A stretch of 64,000 nt of DNA from Thermococcus sp. (GCF_015521605.1 NZ_WANV01000031.1:1-64000), one strand, 5' to 3'. Shown: positions 15,457 through 23,492, counted from the first letter of the stretch. The notes: generated from the letters alone by a model not told the origin. Program-made: numbers and translations.

Positions 15457-15505
15457 CCAAAACCCCAGCACTACCGTAGGTGAGTGGGAGTGGAGGTGAA
15501 CCGTC

Positions 15506-16024
15506 ATGCCGCACCTGTTCATAGTTGGTTACGAGAACGACGCGGAGCGAAAGCGCGTTGAATACCTGCTGGATAAGTGGTCAAACCGCGCCAGGATTTC
15601 AAAGGTAAGGGGGATATCCTTCATAATGGAATCCGGCGATGTTGAGGGCTTCGCGGAGGAGCTTCTCTCGAAGCTCGACCCCCCGACGGAGGGGAAGGTT
15701 AGGGTTTACCGCGTGGAGCCAGAGGACATAGGCTCGAAGGTCGCACCCAACAGGAGGGAGATTGAGTACCTGGCTCAGGAAGAACCCGTGGTGGTTCAGA
15801 AGCTTCTGAAGTACGTCCTCTCGAAATTCGGTGCATACTACGTCTCCTCTGAGGGGAACGTCTCCCGGTACAGGGCGTACACCAAGAAGGGGAGGATGGA
15901 GATAGAGACCTCCGTGGAGAAAACGGGGGAAGGGACGTGGGTTGTCATAGGGATTGAAGGCTACGGGAGTGCCATTGATGACCTGGCCAAAAAACTGGAG
16001 AGGGAGCTCTCCCTTCTGCTGTGA
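15506..16024 (+). CDS. Hypothetical protein, first gene of the ESCRT-III-like locus
   Basis: This 172-residue soluble protein is unrecognised. The N-terminal third (HLFIVGYENDAERKRVEYLLDKWSNRARI) looks like a small alpha/beta unit. A middle segment follows, and the C-terminal part is strand-rich (GRMEIETSVEKTGEGTWVVIGIEGYGSA) before a final helix DDLAKKLERELSLLL. There is no Cys, signal peptide or membrane helix. It has GGAGGTGA before the ATG and a good TATA box, and the coiled-coil gene starts 9 nt after it. Its place at the head of the locus suggests a dedicated regulatory or adaptor role. Confidence 0.75.
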   Translation: MPHLFIVGYENDAERKRVEYLLDKWSNRARISKVRGISFIMESGDVEGFAEELLSKLDPPTEGKVRVYRVEPEDIGSKVAPNRREIEYLAQEEPVVVQKLLKYVLSKFGAYYVSSEGNVSRYRAYTKKGRMEIETSVEKTGEGTWVVIGIEGYGSAIDDLAKKLERELSLLL

Positions 16025-16033
16025 GGTGATACC

Positions 16034-17857
16034 ATGGTCGTGTTCAACGAGGGGAACCCGGAGTGCGTGAGAAATCTGCTCAGGCCGGCGGAGAGGGTTC
16101 TGCGCCAGGGCAGGGACATCACCGTTGAGGACTTCGAGACCCGGAAGGGCCTGTGGGAGAGGATTCAGGACTCGTACTCGCGCTATCTCGAAGGCGAGTG
16201 CGGGGACTTCCTGAGGGACCTTGACGCGGCGTTCAGATCGAAGTTCGAGGCGGCTCTCGCTATACTCGCGTGGAGCTTCTGGAAGAAGGCCGAGGACTTT
16301 CCACCTGCAGAAAAACGCTTCTCAGAACGCGAGATAGGTCTGATAGACGAGATACTGAAGTACAACGTCTTCGAGATAACGACGAAGGAGGACATACTCG
16401 GAAAGCTCTACCGCAGGGAGCCGGAGACGGTGCAACTCCTCAAGACCTACTACCTCGGCATGGACAGGTGGATAGAAGAGCAGCTCGAAGACCCTGAGAT
16501 AAAGCTTCCTCTCCGATATTACCTCAAGAGGACGTGGAAGGGCTACCGCGAGAAAATCGATGCCGCCATAAACGAGGCGAGCAAATACGGCTGGTTCAGG
16601 ACGCTCATGGAGGAGTGGGAGAGGGAAAAGGCGGAGGAAGTCGAGGCCGTCAGGGAGAGCTACGAGGCCAAAGTTGGAGAGCTGAAGAAGAGGATAGCCG
16701 AGATGGTGGCGTTCTTCGAGGAGGAGCGCGAGAGGCTTGAGGCCGAGCTCAGGTCATCGAGCCTTGAGGAGATTGGGAGGCTCCGCAGGGAGAGGGAGGA
16801 GTTGGTCGAGAGGTTCGAAAGGGAAAAGGCCGAGCTTGAGAAGAGACTCCTTGAGCTCAAAGACGAGGAGCTGAAGAAAAAGCTGGAGGAAGAGCTTGCA
16901 AAGGCCAGGGGGGAGGCACTGCGCGAGGCGAAGCTCCTTGAGGAAAGGCTAAGGAGGAGGGAGCTTGAGCTCAGGGAGAAGGAGATGGAGCTGAGGAAGA
17001 GGGAGCTTGAGCTGTCCGAGAAGGAGGACATCCTGAAGAGCAGGATAGAGGAAATCCTCGCGATGTCGGGCAAGGTTGAGAAGGGCTCCCGCCTTGTTCT
17101 CAGGGACGAGGCGAGGATAGGCGAGCTGAACTTCGTGGGCAGGATGAAGAGCAAATTTGCTGGAGATGTGAGGCTCCTCGGCAAAACCTACTCCGTTGAG
17201 AGCGTTGAAGAGGGGAAGGGCGAGGACACGTCGAGGTTCGCGGGAGAGCTTGACGAGAGGTCCCTCAAGAACCTGCCGGAAAACAGGTACGTCGAGGTAA
17301 CCCTGAAGGAGAAGAAGCTCCTCGGAAGAAAGGAGCGGATACTCATCAGGGGCCTGTACCTGACGAGGGTCGAGAGGCTAGCGGAGCTGGGCCTTGACAC
17401 CGACCCCCTCACCCTGGCGGAGATAAACGTGCACCTCATCGATGCGAGGGACTCGAAGGGGGACGCCAGGACGGTGCTGGTTATAGCATCCCCCCTCGGC
17501 TTCGAGGAGAGGGTGAGGAGGTACGTCTCATCGGAGGACTTCCACAGGAACTTCTACTCCGAGAACGTCTCGCTCATACTCCTCGACACGGAGACGGGAG
17601 AGGTAATCCACAACCCCAACGACCGCTACGCTAGGGCTTTAGCGCCGCTGGTGCGCCTGGAGCTCGACGAGGAAGTGTACGCGAAGGTCAGGGAGTGCGT
17701 GAGGAAAAAGCTTGAGGGCAGGGACTACCTGCCGCTCAGCGAGTGCCTCGACTGCGGTGAGGAGGAATACGTGAGGCGGGCGTTCTATGAAATCGGCCGC
17801 GACGGCAACCTGGTGAAATACATAGACGGATTCGGTCTTGTGCTGATAAGGAAGTGA
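16034..17857 (+). CDS. Large coiled-coil protein of the ESCRT-III-like locus
   Basis: This 607-residue cytoplasmic protein has three parts. Residues 1-195 are helical and globular (WERIQDSYSRYLEGECGDFLRDLDAAFRS). Residues about 195-345 form a long, highly charged coiled coil of Glu/Lys/Arg/Leu heptads (repeats like RRRELELREKEMELRKRELEL). Residues about 350-607 form an alpha/beta domain with strands such as TVLVIASPLGFEERV and VSLILLDTETGEVI. No ATPase or nuclease motif is visible. The architecture suits a scaffold or tether linking the ESCRT-III-like proteins to a membrane or target. It is 2-10 nt from its neighbours. Confidence 0.85.
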   Translation: MVVFNEGNPECVRNLLRPAERVLRQGRDITVEDFETRKGLWERIQDSYSRYLEGECGDFLRDLDAAFRSKFEAALAILAWSFWKKAEDFPPAEKRFSEREIGLIDEILKYNVFEITTKEDILGKLYRREPETVQLLKTYYLGMDRWIEEQLEDPEIKLPLRYYLKRTWKGYREKIDAAINEASKYGWFRTLMEEWEREKAEEVEAVRESYEAKVGELKKRIAEMVAFFEEERERLEAELRSSSLEEIGRLRREREELVERFEREKAELEKRLLELKDEELKKKLEEELAKARGEALREAKLLEERLRRRELELREKEMELRKRELELSEKEDILKSRIEEILAMSGKVEKGSRLVLRDEARIGELNFVGRMKSKFAGDVRLLGKTYSVESVEEGKGEDTSRFAGELDERSLKNLPENRYVEVTLKEKKLLGRKERILIRGLYLTRVERLAELGLDTDPLTLAEINVHLIDARDSKGDARTVLVIASPLGFEERVRRYVSSEDFHRNFYSENVSLILLDTETGEVIHNPNDRYARALAPLVRLELDEEVYAKVRECVRKKLEGRDYLPLSECLDCGEEEYVRRAFYEIGRDGNLVKYIDGFGLVLIRK

Positions 17858-17867
17858 GGTGGTTGAG

Positions 17868-18464
17868 ATGGGAATATTTGACAGGTTTAGGAAGAACCCG
17901 ATCGAAAAGCTCTCGCTGAGGGAGCTTCAGGAGGAGGAGATACGCCTGAGGAACAGGCTTGAGAGGACGAAGAAGGAAATCAAGCGCATCGAGAAAAAGA
18001 AGAAGCAGCTCTTTCAGGAGGGTATAGGGGCGGACGTGCTCAAGAAGAAGATGCTCGCCCAGGAGATCAAGAGCCTCGACATGGAGCAGAAGCTCAGGCT
18101 GAGGGACTTCACCACGGCCCAGAAGCAGTACACCTTCGTCAAGAACCTGATAGTCGTCAAGAAGTACGAGAAGGAGCTGAGGAAGATAGGCCTCTGGGAC
18201 AAGCTCTCCAAGGTCGAGCCGGAGCAGCTTGAGAGCGTGCTCGTCAAGGTGAGCCTCGATGGCAGGGAGTTCGACGAGATGGTCGAGAACCTGAACAGGG
18301 TCTTCGAGATGGACATAGCCGAGTTTGAGGGAACGGAAGACCAGACCGAGAGGGAGCTCATGGAGGCCTGGGCCAGGGTCGAGACAGGGGAGGCGGACGT
18401 TGAGGAAGTGACGGAAAAGATAGCCTCGCCGAAGCTTGAGAAGGACGCGGAGGAGGAGCTGTGA
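17868..18464 (+). CDS. ESCRT-III-like small coiled-coil protein, paralogue A
   Basis: This 198-residue protein opens MGIFDRFRKNPIEKLS, a short amphipathic start like the membrane-inserting N-termini of Snf7/CHMP proteins. A basic helical hairpin follows (about 20-115; EEEIRLRNRLERTKKEIKRI, then a return helix ending KNLIVVKKYEKELRKIG). Then come shorter helices and an acidic C-terminus (EVTEKIASPKLEKDAEEEL). Basic N-half, acidic C-half and length near 200 match ESCRT-III design. ATG 17868 fits GAGGTGG better than GTG 17859. It overlaps paralogue B by one base. The family call rests on architecture and needs a profile search. Confidence 0.65.
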   Translation: MGIFDRFRKNPIEKLSLRELQEEEIRLRNRLERTKKEIKRIEKKKKQLFQEGIGADVLKKKMLAQEIKSLDMEQKLRLRDFTTAQKQYTFVKNLIVVKKYEKELRKIGLWDKLSKVEPEQLESVLVKVSLDGREFDEMVENLNRVFEMDIAEFEGTEDQTERELMEAWARVETGEADVEEVTEKIASPKLEKDAEEEL

Positions 18465-19084
18465 TGGGGCTCCTTTCAAGGTTTTTTGGAAGGAAGAACC
18501 CGCTGGACATCCCCATAGACCAGCTCAGGGAGAACCAGATCAAGCTCGACATGCAGATAAGGAAGGTAGAGGACGAGATAGCCGAGATTGACGCCCAGAT
18601 AGCGGCGCTGTTCCAGAGGGCAAAGGAGGCGAGGAGCAAGAGCGAGGAGCTCACCATAGCGACCAAGATTAAGACGCTGAACCGGAAAAAGCAGAGCCTC
18701 CAGAACACGCACGCCCAGCTCAACAAACAGCTCATGCTCGTGGCGAACCTGCTGATAATCAAGGAGAACGAGGCCATACTGAAGGGCACACCAACGTGGG
18801 AAATCCTCAGGAAGATGTCGCCGGAAGAGCTTGAGAAGCACCTCGTCAGCATGCAGCTCGACGCCCAGAACCTCAACGAGAACCTCAACACCATGCTCGG
18901 CTACACCGACCAGGCCCTTGGGGCAGGGGTTGAGTTCGAGGAGGACGAGGAGCTGGCCGAGATAATGAGGACAATACAGGCCGTTAAGGAGGGCGAGCTG
19001 GAGCCGGAAAAGGCCGCCGAGAAGGTGACGAAGGAGCGGGAGGATGACGAGGAAGAAAAAGCCGGGGAGGCCGTCACGGAGTGA
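18464..19084 (+). CDS. ESCRT-III-like small coiled-coil protein, paralogue B
   Basis: This 206-residue protein starts MGLLSRFFGRKNPLDIP, again an amphipathic hydrophobic/basic lead. A long helical hairpin follows (about 20-105; DMQIRKVEDEIAEIDAQIAAL, then TKIKTLNRKKQSLQNTHAQLN), with NLLIIKENEAILKG at its end, aligning with NLIVVKKYEKELRKIG in paralogue A. The later helices (LEKHLVSMQLDAQNLNENLN) precede a strongly acidic tail with DDEEE. The design matches ESCRT-III. Its ATG shares one base with the stop of paralogue A, so the two are coupled and probably co-assemble. The next gene follows after a 136-nt gap with its own promoter. Confidence 0.65.
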   Translation: MGLLSRFFGRKNPLDIPIDQLRENQIKLDMQIRKVEDEIAEIDAQIAALFQRAKEARSKSEELTIATKIKTLNRKKQSLQNTHAQLNKQLMLVANLLIIKENEAILKGTPTWEILRKMSPEELEKHLVSMQLDAQNLNENLNTMLGYTDQALGAGVEFEEDEELAEIMRTIQAVKEGELEPEKAAEKVTKEREDDEEEKAGEAVTE

Positions 19085-19220
19085 CCTGCACTCCGACACG
19101 AATCTTTCCCCGGTATTTTCCATGAGTGAAAACCTGCTCCGTGCGAGCTTTCAAAACAGCACCAGAAAGGGTTAAATGACCGCCGGAACTGCCTGTCTCA
19201 GCGGGAATGGAGGGATAAGC
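19085..19220 (+). promoter_or_regulatory. Internal promoter region before the kinase gene
   Basis: This 136-nt gap separates the first half of the locus (unknown, coiled-coil, paralogues A and B) from kinase, ATPase, phosphatase and paralogue C. A TATA-like GGGTTAAAT with a purine-rich lead (AGAAAGG) lies at about 19165-19178, about 45 nt before the chosen start. The locus can thus be expressed as two transcripts. Confidence 0.5.
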
Positions 19221-20936
19221 GTGCACATGGGGCACTGGTTCATGGACGACGACATTATAGAGAGTGTTGTCAAGCTCTTTATAGTTATAGTCATAATCTC
19301 CGTCATCTTCGGGAGGGCGGCCGGGTTCATAATATTCATCGTGATAGCCATGTGGATAGGACACTTCATCAAGCATATACTCAAGGACGTTTCGAAGTCC
19401 AAGAAGTACAAGAGGCGGTACTCCCATCCGGTTCCGCCCGCTCCACCCGTCCCCAGGGAGGACATGAAGGAGCTCCTCAGGAAGTCGCTCATAGTCGAGC
19501 TCCCGCCGAGGCTTCACGCCGGGGAGGAAGTCCCGGTCAGGGTGGGCTTCAGGAACCTGCTTCACGGGGTCATAAACGTCGAGATAGACCTCAGCGGCCT
19601 GGCCAGGTACTTCGATCTCAGTTCCACCAGGGTCTATTTCAGGGGCGTTAAACCCGGTGAGTACGTCTCGCAGACCGTAACGGCCGTCCCCAGAGGTCCA
19701 GGAAAGGTCAGCGCCAAGGTCGCGGTCCGCTCCGGCATGGTGAGCGCCAAGGTGAAGGTGGACACAGAGGTAATCGAGAGGCCGAAGAGCGAGGCGAGAA
19801 CCGGCACTCCGGTTCCGGTCCCCGCCGGAAGCGGTCGGGCTTCCGTCGAAGATGCCCCCCGCACCCCCCTGGAGGAGCTCTTCGCGAGGTATAGGAAGGT
19901 CGAGCCCATCGGCGAGGGCGGCTTTGCGAGAGTTTACAGGGCGGAGAGAAAGGACGGGACAGTTGTTGCCCTCAAGGTCCCGCTCAGCCTGACCGAGGAG
20001 GGAGGCAAAGCGTTCCTCAGGGAGGTCAGGAACTGGTCGCTCCTCAGCCACCCCAACATAGTCGAGCTCTACGACTACAACATCTTCCCCGTCCCGTACC
20101 TTGAGATGGAGTACTGCGAGGGCTCTCTCGCAAAGCTCAGGAAGCCCGTGAGCCCGGTGAGGGCCGCGAAGATAGTCTTCGACGTCGCCGAGGGAATAAA
20201 GTACGCCCACTCGAAGGGCGTCATCCACCGCGACCTCAAGCCGAGCAACATCCTCCTGAAGAACGGCCGGGCGAAGGTGAGCGACTGGGGGCTGAGCAAG
20301 CTCCTCAAGGAGAGCAGGACGACCCATACGGTAAGCTTCACCCCTCTCTACGCTGCCCCCGAGCAGATAAGCTCCCGCTTTGGGGGAACCGATGAGAGAA
20401 CCGACGTCTGGCAGATAGGGGCGGTTCTCTACGAGCTCCTTACGGGGAGACCGCCCTTCGAGGGTGAGGACTTCGTGGAGGTGGCGTCAAAGATAACCCT
20501 TGAGGAGCCGGTTCCGCCGGGCCGGCTCAATCCAGAGGCCAAGCCCCTTGAGCAGGTCGTGATGAAGTGCCTGGCGAAGAACAAGGAGGAGCGCTACCAG
20601 TCGGTGGAGGAGCTCCAGAGGGACATCGCGGAGTTCCTCGGCACCAGCTACCGCGAGAACCTCAGCAGGAGCGTTTCGCTCAACGACCTGTCGAGGAGCG
20701 CCTACTACGCCGGGGAGCTGTTCCTCCTGTACCTGAAGCTCAACGACCTCGTTAACGCGCTGAAATACGCCGACGACCTGGTTCACTACGCGAGGGGCGA
20801 GACGAGGGAGGAGCTCCTGAGGCTGAGGGAGCAGCTCGGGCTCCGCCTTGAGAACGGCCTCGACGTTCCCGAGGAGCTCTTAGAGAAGGCCGAGATGATA
20901 GTGCACAGGATAAAGCTGGGTTTCAAGGGGGTGTGA
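19221..20936 (+). CDS. Membrane-anchored Ser/Thr protein kinase (Hanks type)
   Basis: This protein of about 571 residues has two N-terminal membrane helices (about 10-60) and a basic/Pro-rich linker. A beta-sandwich-like domain follows (about 90-185), rich in Val and Gly and Ig-like in appearance. The kinase domain (about 223-475) has the glycine loop GEGGFARVY, Lys in VVALKV, HRDLKPSN, DWG in place of DFG, and APEQ. The C-terminal about 95 residues are helical. All catalytic residues are present, so it should be active. GTG 19221 with GGAGGGAT upstream is preferred; ATG 19227 and ATG 19176 are alternatives. It sits with a PP2C phosphatase and ESCRT-III/Vps4-like genes, so the latter are likely substrates. 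Confidence 0.9.
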   Translation: MHMGHWFMDDDIIESVVKLFIVIVIISVIFGRAAGFIIFIVIAMWIGHFIKHILKDVSKSKKYKRRYSHPVPPAPPVPREDMKELLRKSLIVELPPRLHAGEEVPVRVGFRNLLHGVINVEIDLSGLARYFDLSSTRVYFRGVKPGEYVSQTVTAVPRGPGKVSAKVAVRSGMVSAKVKVDTEVIERPKSEARTGTPVPVPAGSGRASVEDAPRTPLEELFARYRKVEPIGEGGFARVYRAERKDGTVVALKVPLSLTEEGGKAFLREVRNWSLLSHPNIVELYDYNIFPVPYLEMEYCEGSLAKLRKPVSPVRAAKIVFDVAEGIKYAHSKGVIHRDLKPSNILLKNGRAKVSDWGLSKLLKESRTTHTVSFTPLYAAPEQISSRFGGTDERTDVWQIGAVLYELLTGRPPFEGEDFVEVASKITLEEPVPPGRLNPEAKPLEQVVMKCLAKNKEERYQSVEELQRDIAEFLGTSYRENLSRSVSLNDLSRSAYYAGELFLLYLKLNDLVNALKYADDLVHYARGETREELLRLREQLGLRLENGLDVPEELLEKAEMIVHRIKLGFKGV

Positions 20937-20938
20937 GA

Positions 20939-22120
20939 ATGCCGGTTGACCTTTCGGGGCCCCTGATGAGCGAGTTTGAGAGGGCTAAGAGGGAGTTTGA
21001 AAGGGCCGTTGCAGCGGGAGAGATGGAGAGAGCGAGGAAGAGCGCCCTCAGGTGTGCCTCCATACTCCGGCAGCTCGCGAAGCACGTGCCCTATAACAGT
21101 GAGCTCTACCTGAGGAAGGCGAAGAAGTGGGAAGACGTGGCGGAGCAGATAGAGCGGGGCGAATACGGACGAAGGGCCGTCGTGGGCGCGGAGGGAAAGA
21201 GCACGGCACAGGAGAAGGATGAGGAGGACCAGTTCAGGGAGTACGTCCTCGGGCTCATATCAAAGTCCAGGATAACCTGGGACGACATAGGCGGCCTTGA
21301 GGACGTCAAACTCCTCATGATGGAGACCGTTGTGATATCGGCCCTCAAAAAGCCTGCCGCGATCCAGCCGTGGAAGGGGATTCTCCTATTCGGGCCCCCG
21401 GGGACGGGGAAGACGCTTCTGGCTTCGGCCGCCGCCGGGAGCTTAAATGCCACATTCTTCAACGTCAAGGCTTCGAGCGTCCTCAGCAAGTACTTCGGCG
21501 AGTCGAGCAAGATAATTTCGGCACTCTACGAGGTCGCCAGGGAGAAGGCGCCGAGCATAGTGTTCCTCGATGAGATAGACGCCCTCACCACGAGGCGCTC
21601 CAGCGACACGAGCGAGGCCACAAGGCGGATGCTTTCTACGTTACTCACCGAGCTTGAGGGCTTCCACGGGGGCGGAGAAGGGAAGCTTGTCCTCACGTTA
21701 GCGGCGACCAACACACCGTGGGACCTGGACGAGGCGGTTCTATCGCGCTTCCCGAGGAGGATTTACGTTCCCCTGCCGGACAGGGAAGCGACCAAGGAGA
21801 TAATCAAGATCAACACGCGCGGGCTTGACATCTCCCGCTTAGACCTCGACGCCATAGCTGGGGAGAGCGTCGAGCGCCTGTACTCCGGCAGGGACATCAG
21901 GAACCTCTGCCAGGAAGCGATATGGAACATGATACGCGAGGAGAACAGGGATCTCCACAAGCTCGCCAGTCTCCCGCTCGAAGAGCTGAGGAAGCGCTCG
22001 CTGAGAACGAGGCCCCTTGAGATGAGGGACTTTGAGGAGGCGTTCAAGAAGATCAAGAGCCCGCTCAGCAGGAAGGACATCGAGCGCTACGAAAAATGGG
22101 CGGAGGAGTTCGGAGGATGA
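20939..22120 (+). CDS. Vps4/CdvC-like AAA ATPase with N-terminal MIT-like domain
   Basis: This 393-residue protein has an N-terminal three-helix MIT-like domain (about 10-75; FERAKREFERAVAAGEMERA, and a third helix KAKKWEDVAEQI). A linker leads to an AAA domain of the Vps4/katanin group opening ITWDDIGGLEDVK. It shows Walker A GPPGTGKT (152-159), pore loop SKYFGES (183-189), Walker B IVFLDEID (207-214), and SRFPRRIYVPLPD, the hallmark of this clade. The C-terminus, DIERYEKWAEEFGG, resembles the final Vps4 helix. The Vps4 beta-domain insert seems absent, as expected for an archaeal form. It should disassemble ESCRT-III-like polymers. ATG 20939 follows the kinase stop by 2 nt. Confidence 0.88.
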   Translation: MPVDLSGPLMSEFERAKREFERAVAAGEMERARKSALRCASILRQLAKHVPYNSELYLRKAKKWEDVAEQIERGEYGRRAVVGAEGKSTAQEKDEEDQFREYVLGLISKSRITWDDIGGLEDVKLLMMETVVISALKKPAAIQPWKGILLFGPPGTGKTLLASAAAGSLNATFFNVKASSVLSKYFGESSKIISALYEVAREKAPSIVFLDEIDALTTRRSSDTSEATRRMLSTLLTELEGFHGGGEGKLVLTLAATNTPWDLDEAVLSRFPRRIYVPLPDREATKEIIKINTRGLDISRLDLDAIAGESVERLYSGRDIRNLCQEAIWNMIREENRDLHKLASLPLEELRKRSLRTRPLEMRDFEEAFKKIKSPLSRKDIERYEKWAEEFGG

Positions 22121-22854
22121 GCGGGGCGATCTCCACCGGGATTGGAAGCACCGCCTGGGGCGTTTCCCATCCCGGGCCGAGGGATAAAAACGAGGACGCG
22201 TTCCTCATACTGTCCCTCGGCGACGCGTACCTCCTCGCCGTCGCCGATGGCCTGGGCGGGCACGAGAAGGGTGAGCTCGCTTCGAAGATAGCTGTAGAGA
22301 CGCTCCGTCGGACGTTCGAAGAGAACTATGAGGCCAGCATGGGAGATGAGGACATCGGGGAACTCCTGAGGGGAGCATACTGGGAAATCCATAGGGAGAT
22401 TTTGGGTCTATCCAGTGAGCCGGGAAAGGTTGGGACGACCCTCACCTCGGCATTCGTGAGAAGCGGAAAGGCTGTGATAGCGAACACGGGCGACAGCAGG
22501 GCGTACCTGATAAGGGATGGCCAGGTCATAGAGAGGACGAGGGATCATTCCATCGTTGAGGAGCTCCTTGAGAGGGGCGTTATAGGGCCGGAGGAGGTTC
22601 GCTCTCACCCGATGAGACACGTCGTTACGAGGGCCCTCGGCATAGGGTTCGAGGTTGACGTTTACACGTGGAGGATTGAAAATGGGGACATCCTGATCCT
22701 GAGCACGGACGGGCTCCACGATGTCCTGAGTGATGGGAGAATCGGGGAGATTGCCTCCGAAGGCGATTCCCGGGGTATCGCCGAGAGGCTGGTGGAGGAG
22801 GCTCTGAAGGTTACCGGAGATAACGTGACGGTGGTCGTGTTCATGGAGGTGTGA
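22117..22854 (+). CDS. PP2C-family Ser/Thr protein phosphatase
   Basis: This 245-residue metal-dependent phosphatase has all main motifs: RDKNEDAF and VADGLGGHEKGE (metal ligands), GTTLTSAFV, NTGDSRAYLIRDG, SHPMRHVVTRALG, LSTDGL and the final DNVTVVV. No extra domain is present. It probably reverses the action of the kinase two genes upstream; kinase-PP2C pairs are a common prokaryotic signalling unit. The ATG overlaps the ATPase stop (ATGA), showing tight coupling. Earlier in-frame starts are ignored because they would run deep into the ATPase gene. The likely targets are the ESCRT-III-like proteins, the ATPase or the coiled-coil protein, which is inference. Confidence 0.93.
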   Translation: MSGAISTGIGSTAWGVSHPGPRDKNEDAFLILSLGDAYLLAVADGLGGHEKGELASKIAVETLRRTFEENYEASMGDEDIGELLRGAYWEIHREILGLSSEPGKVGTTLTSAFVRSGKAVIANTGDSRAYLIRDGQVIERTRDHSIVEELLERGVIGPEEVRSHPMRHVVTRALGIGFEVDVYTWRIENGDILILSTDGLHDVLSDGRIGEIASEGDSRGIAERLVEEALKVTGDNVTVVVFMEV

Positions 22855-22859
22855 GGGTT

Positions 22860-23426
22860 ATGGTCAAGCTCTGGAAGTCGAAAGAGGAGAAGGAAATAGA
22901 GAGAAAGATACGTATGAGGAAGGCCAAGATGGCGCTGAAGCAGTACATCAGCAACCTTGAAAACTTGAAGCGTAAGATTTTCCTCCAGGGGAAGGAGGCG
23001 GCAAAGCTTGGAGACGAGGCCCTCCTCAAGAGGAGCGCCGTGAAGTACCTGACTCTGGAGCAGAGGATAAAGCAGGCGAAGAGACTGCTCCTCCTCATGG
23101 AAGAGGCGGAGATACAGAGGGAGCTGGTGAAGGTCTCCGCGAACTTCATTCAGTTCAGCAGGGACGTTGTTAAGAGCATTGCCGAGGGGCCCGGGGCAGA
23201 GGACGTCGCGAAGATGCAGGTGGACTTTGAGAAGGCTATGGGCAAGGTTGAGAGCCTTGAGGAAGCCCTCAACACAATGATTGACCTCACGAGCGAGAGC
23301 ATACTCACGGGGGAGTTTGACACGGAGACCCTTGAGCTGGCGGAGGGTCTGATGGTCTCCTCTGCCGAGAAAGAGTTTGAACCTGGAAAGAGGCTCCGCG
23401 AGATCGAGGACATGATGAGGGAATGA
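22860..23426 (+). CDS. ESCRT-III-like small coiled-coil protein, paralogue C
   Basis: This 188-residue protein is the most ESCRT-III-like of the three. It has a short lead (MVKLWKSKEEKEIER) and a basic first helix (MRKAKMALKQYISNLENLKR). The second helix of the hairpin contains LLKRSAVKYLTLEQRIKQAK and ends LVKVSANFIQFSRDV. Helices follow with KAMGKVESLEEALNTMID, and the C-terminus is acidic and ends GKRLREIEDMMRE. That last stretch could be a MIT-interacting motif for the ATPase. The ATG lies 5 nt after the phosphatase stop. The similarity is of architecture and pattern, read by eye. Confidence 0.68.
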   Translation: MVKLWKSKEEKEIERKIRMRKAKMALKQYISNLENLKRKIFLQGKEAAKLGDEALLKRSAVKYLTLEQRIKQAKRLLLLMEEAEIQRELVKVSANFIQFSRDVVKSIAEGPGAEDVAKMQVDFEKAMGKVESLEEALNTMIDLTSESILTGEFDTETLELAEGLMVSSAEKEFEPGKRLREIEDMMRE

Positions 23427-23492
23427 ACCCAAACATCCTTTTCTTTTGGTTATGGTTTGATCTTCGCCCTCTTTCAATTTTGAATAAAAAAT

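Noticed and set aside
16660-17184. Ser/Leu-rich minus-strand frame opposite the coiled-coil gene
   Set aside because: Poly-Ser arises from the complement of Glu/Lys-rich coiled-coil codons; no start signals and no family.
19074-20327. Long open frame (417 codons) on the minus strand opposite the kinase gene
   Set aside because: It mirrors the codon structure of the kinase gene, is rich in His/Leu/Arg/Asp from antisense GC-rich codons, and shows no domain, while the plus strand carries complete kinase motifs.
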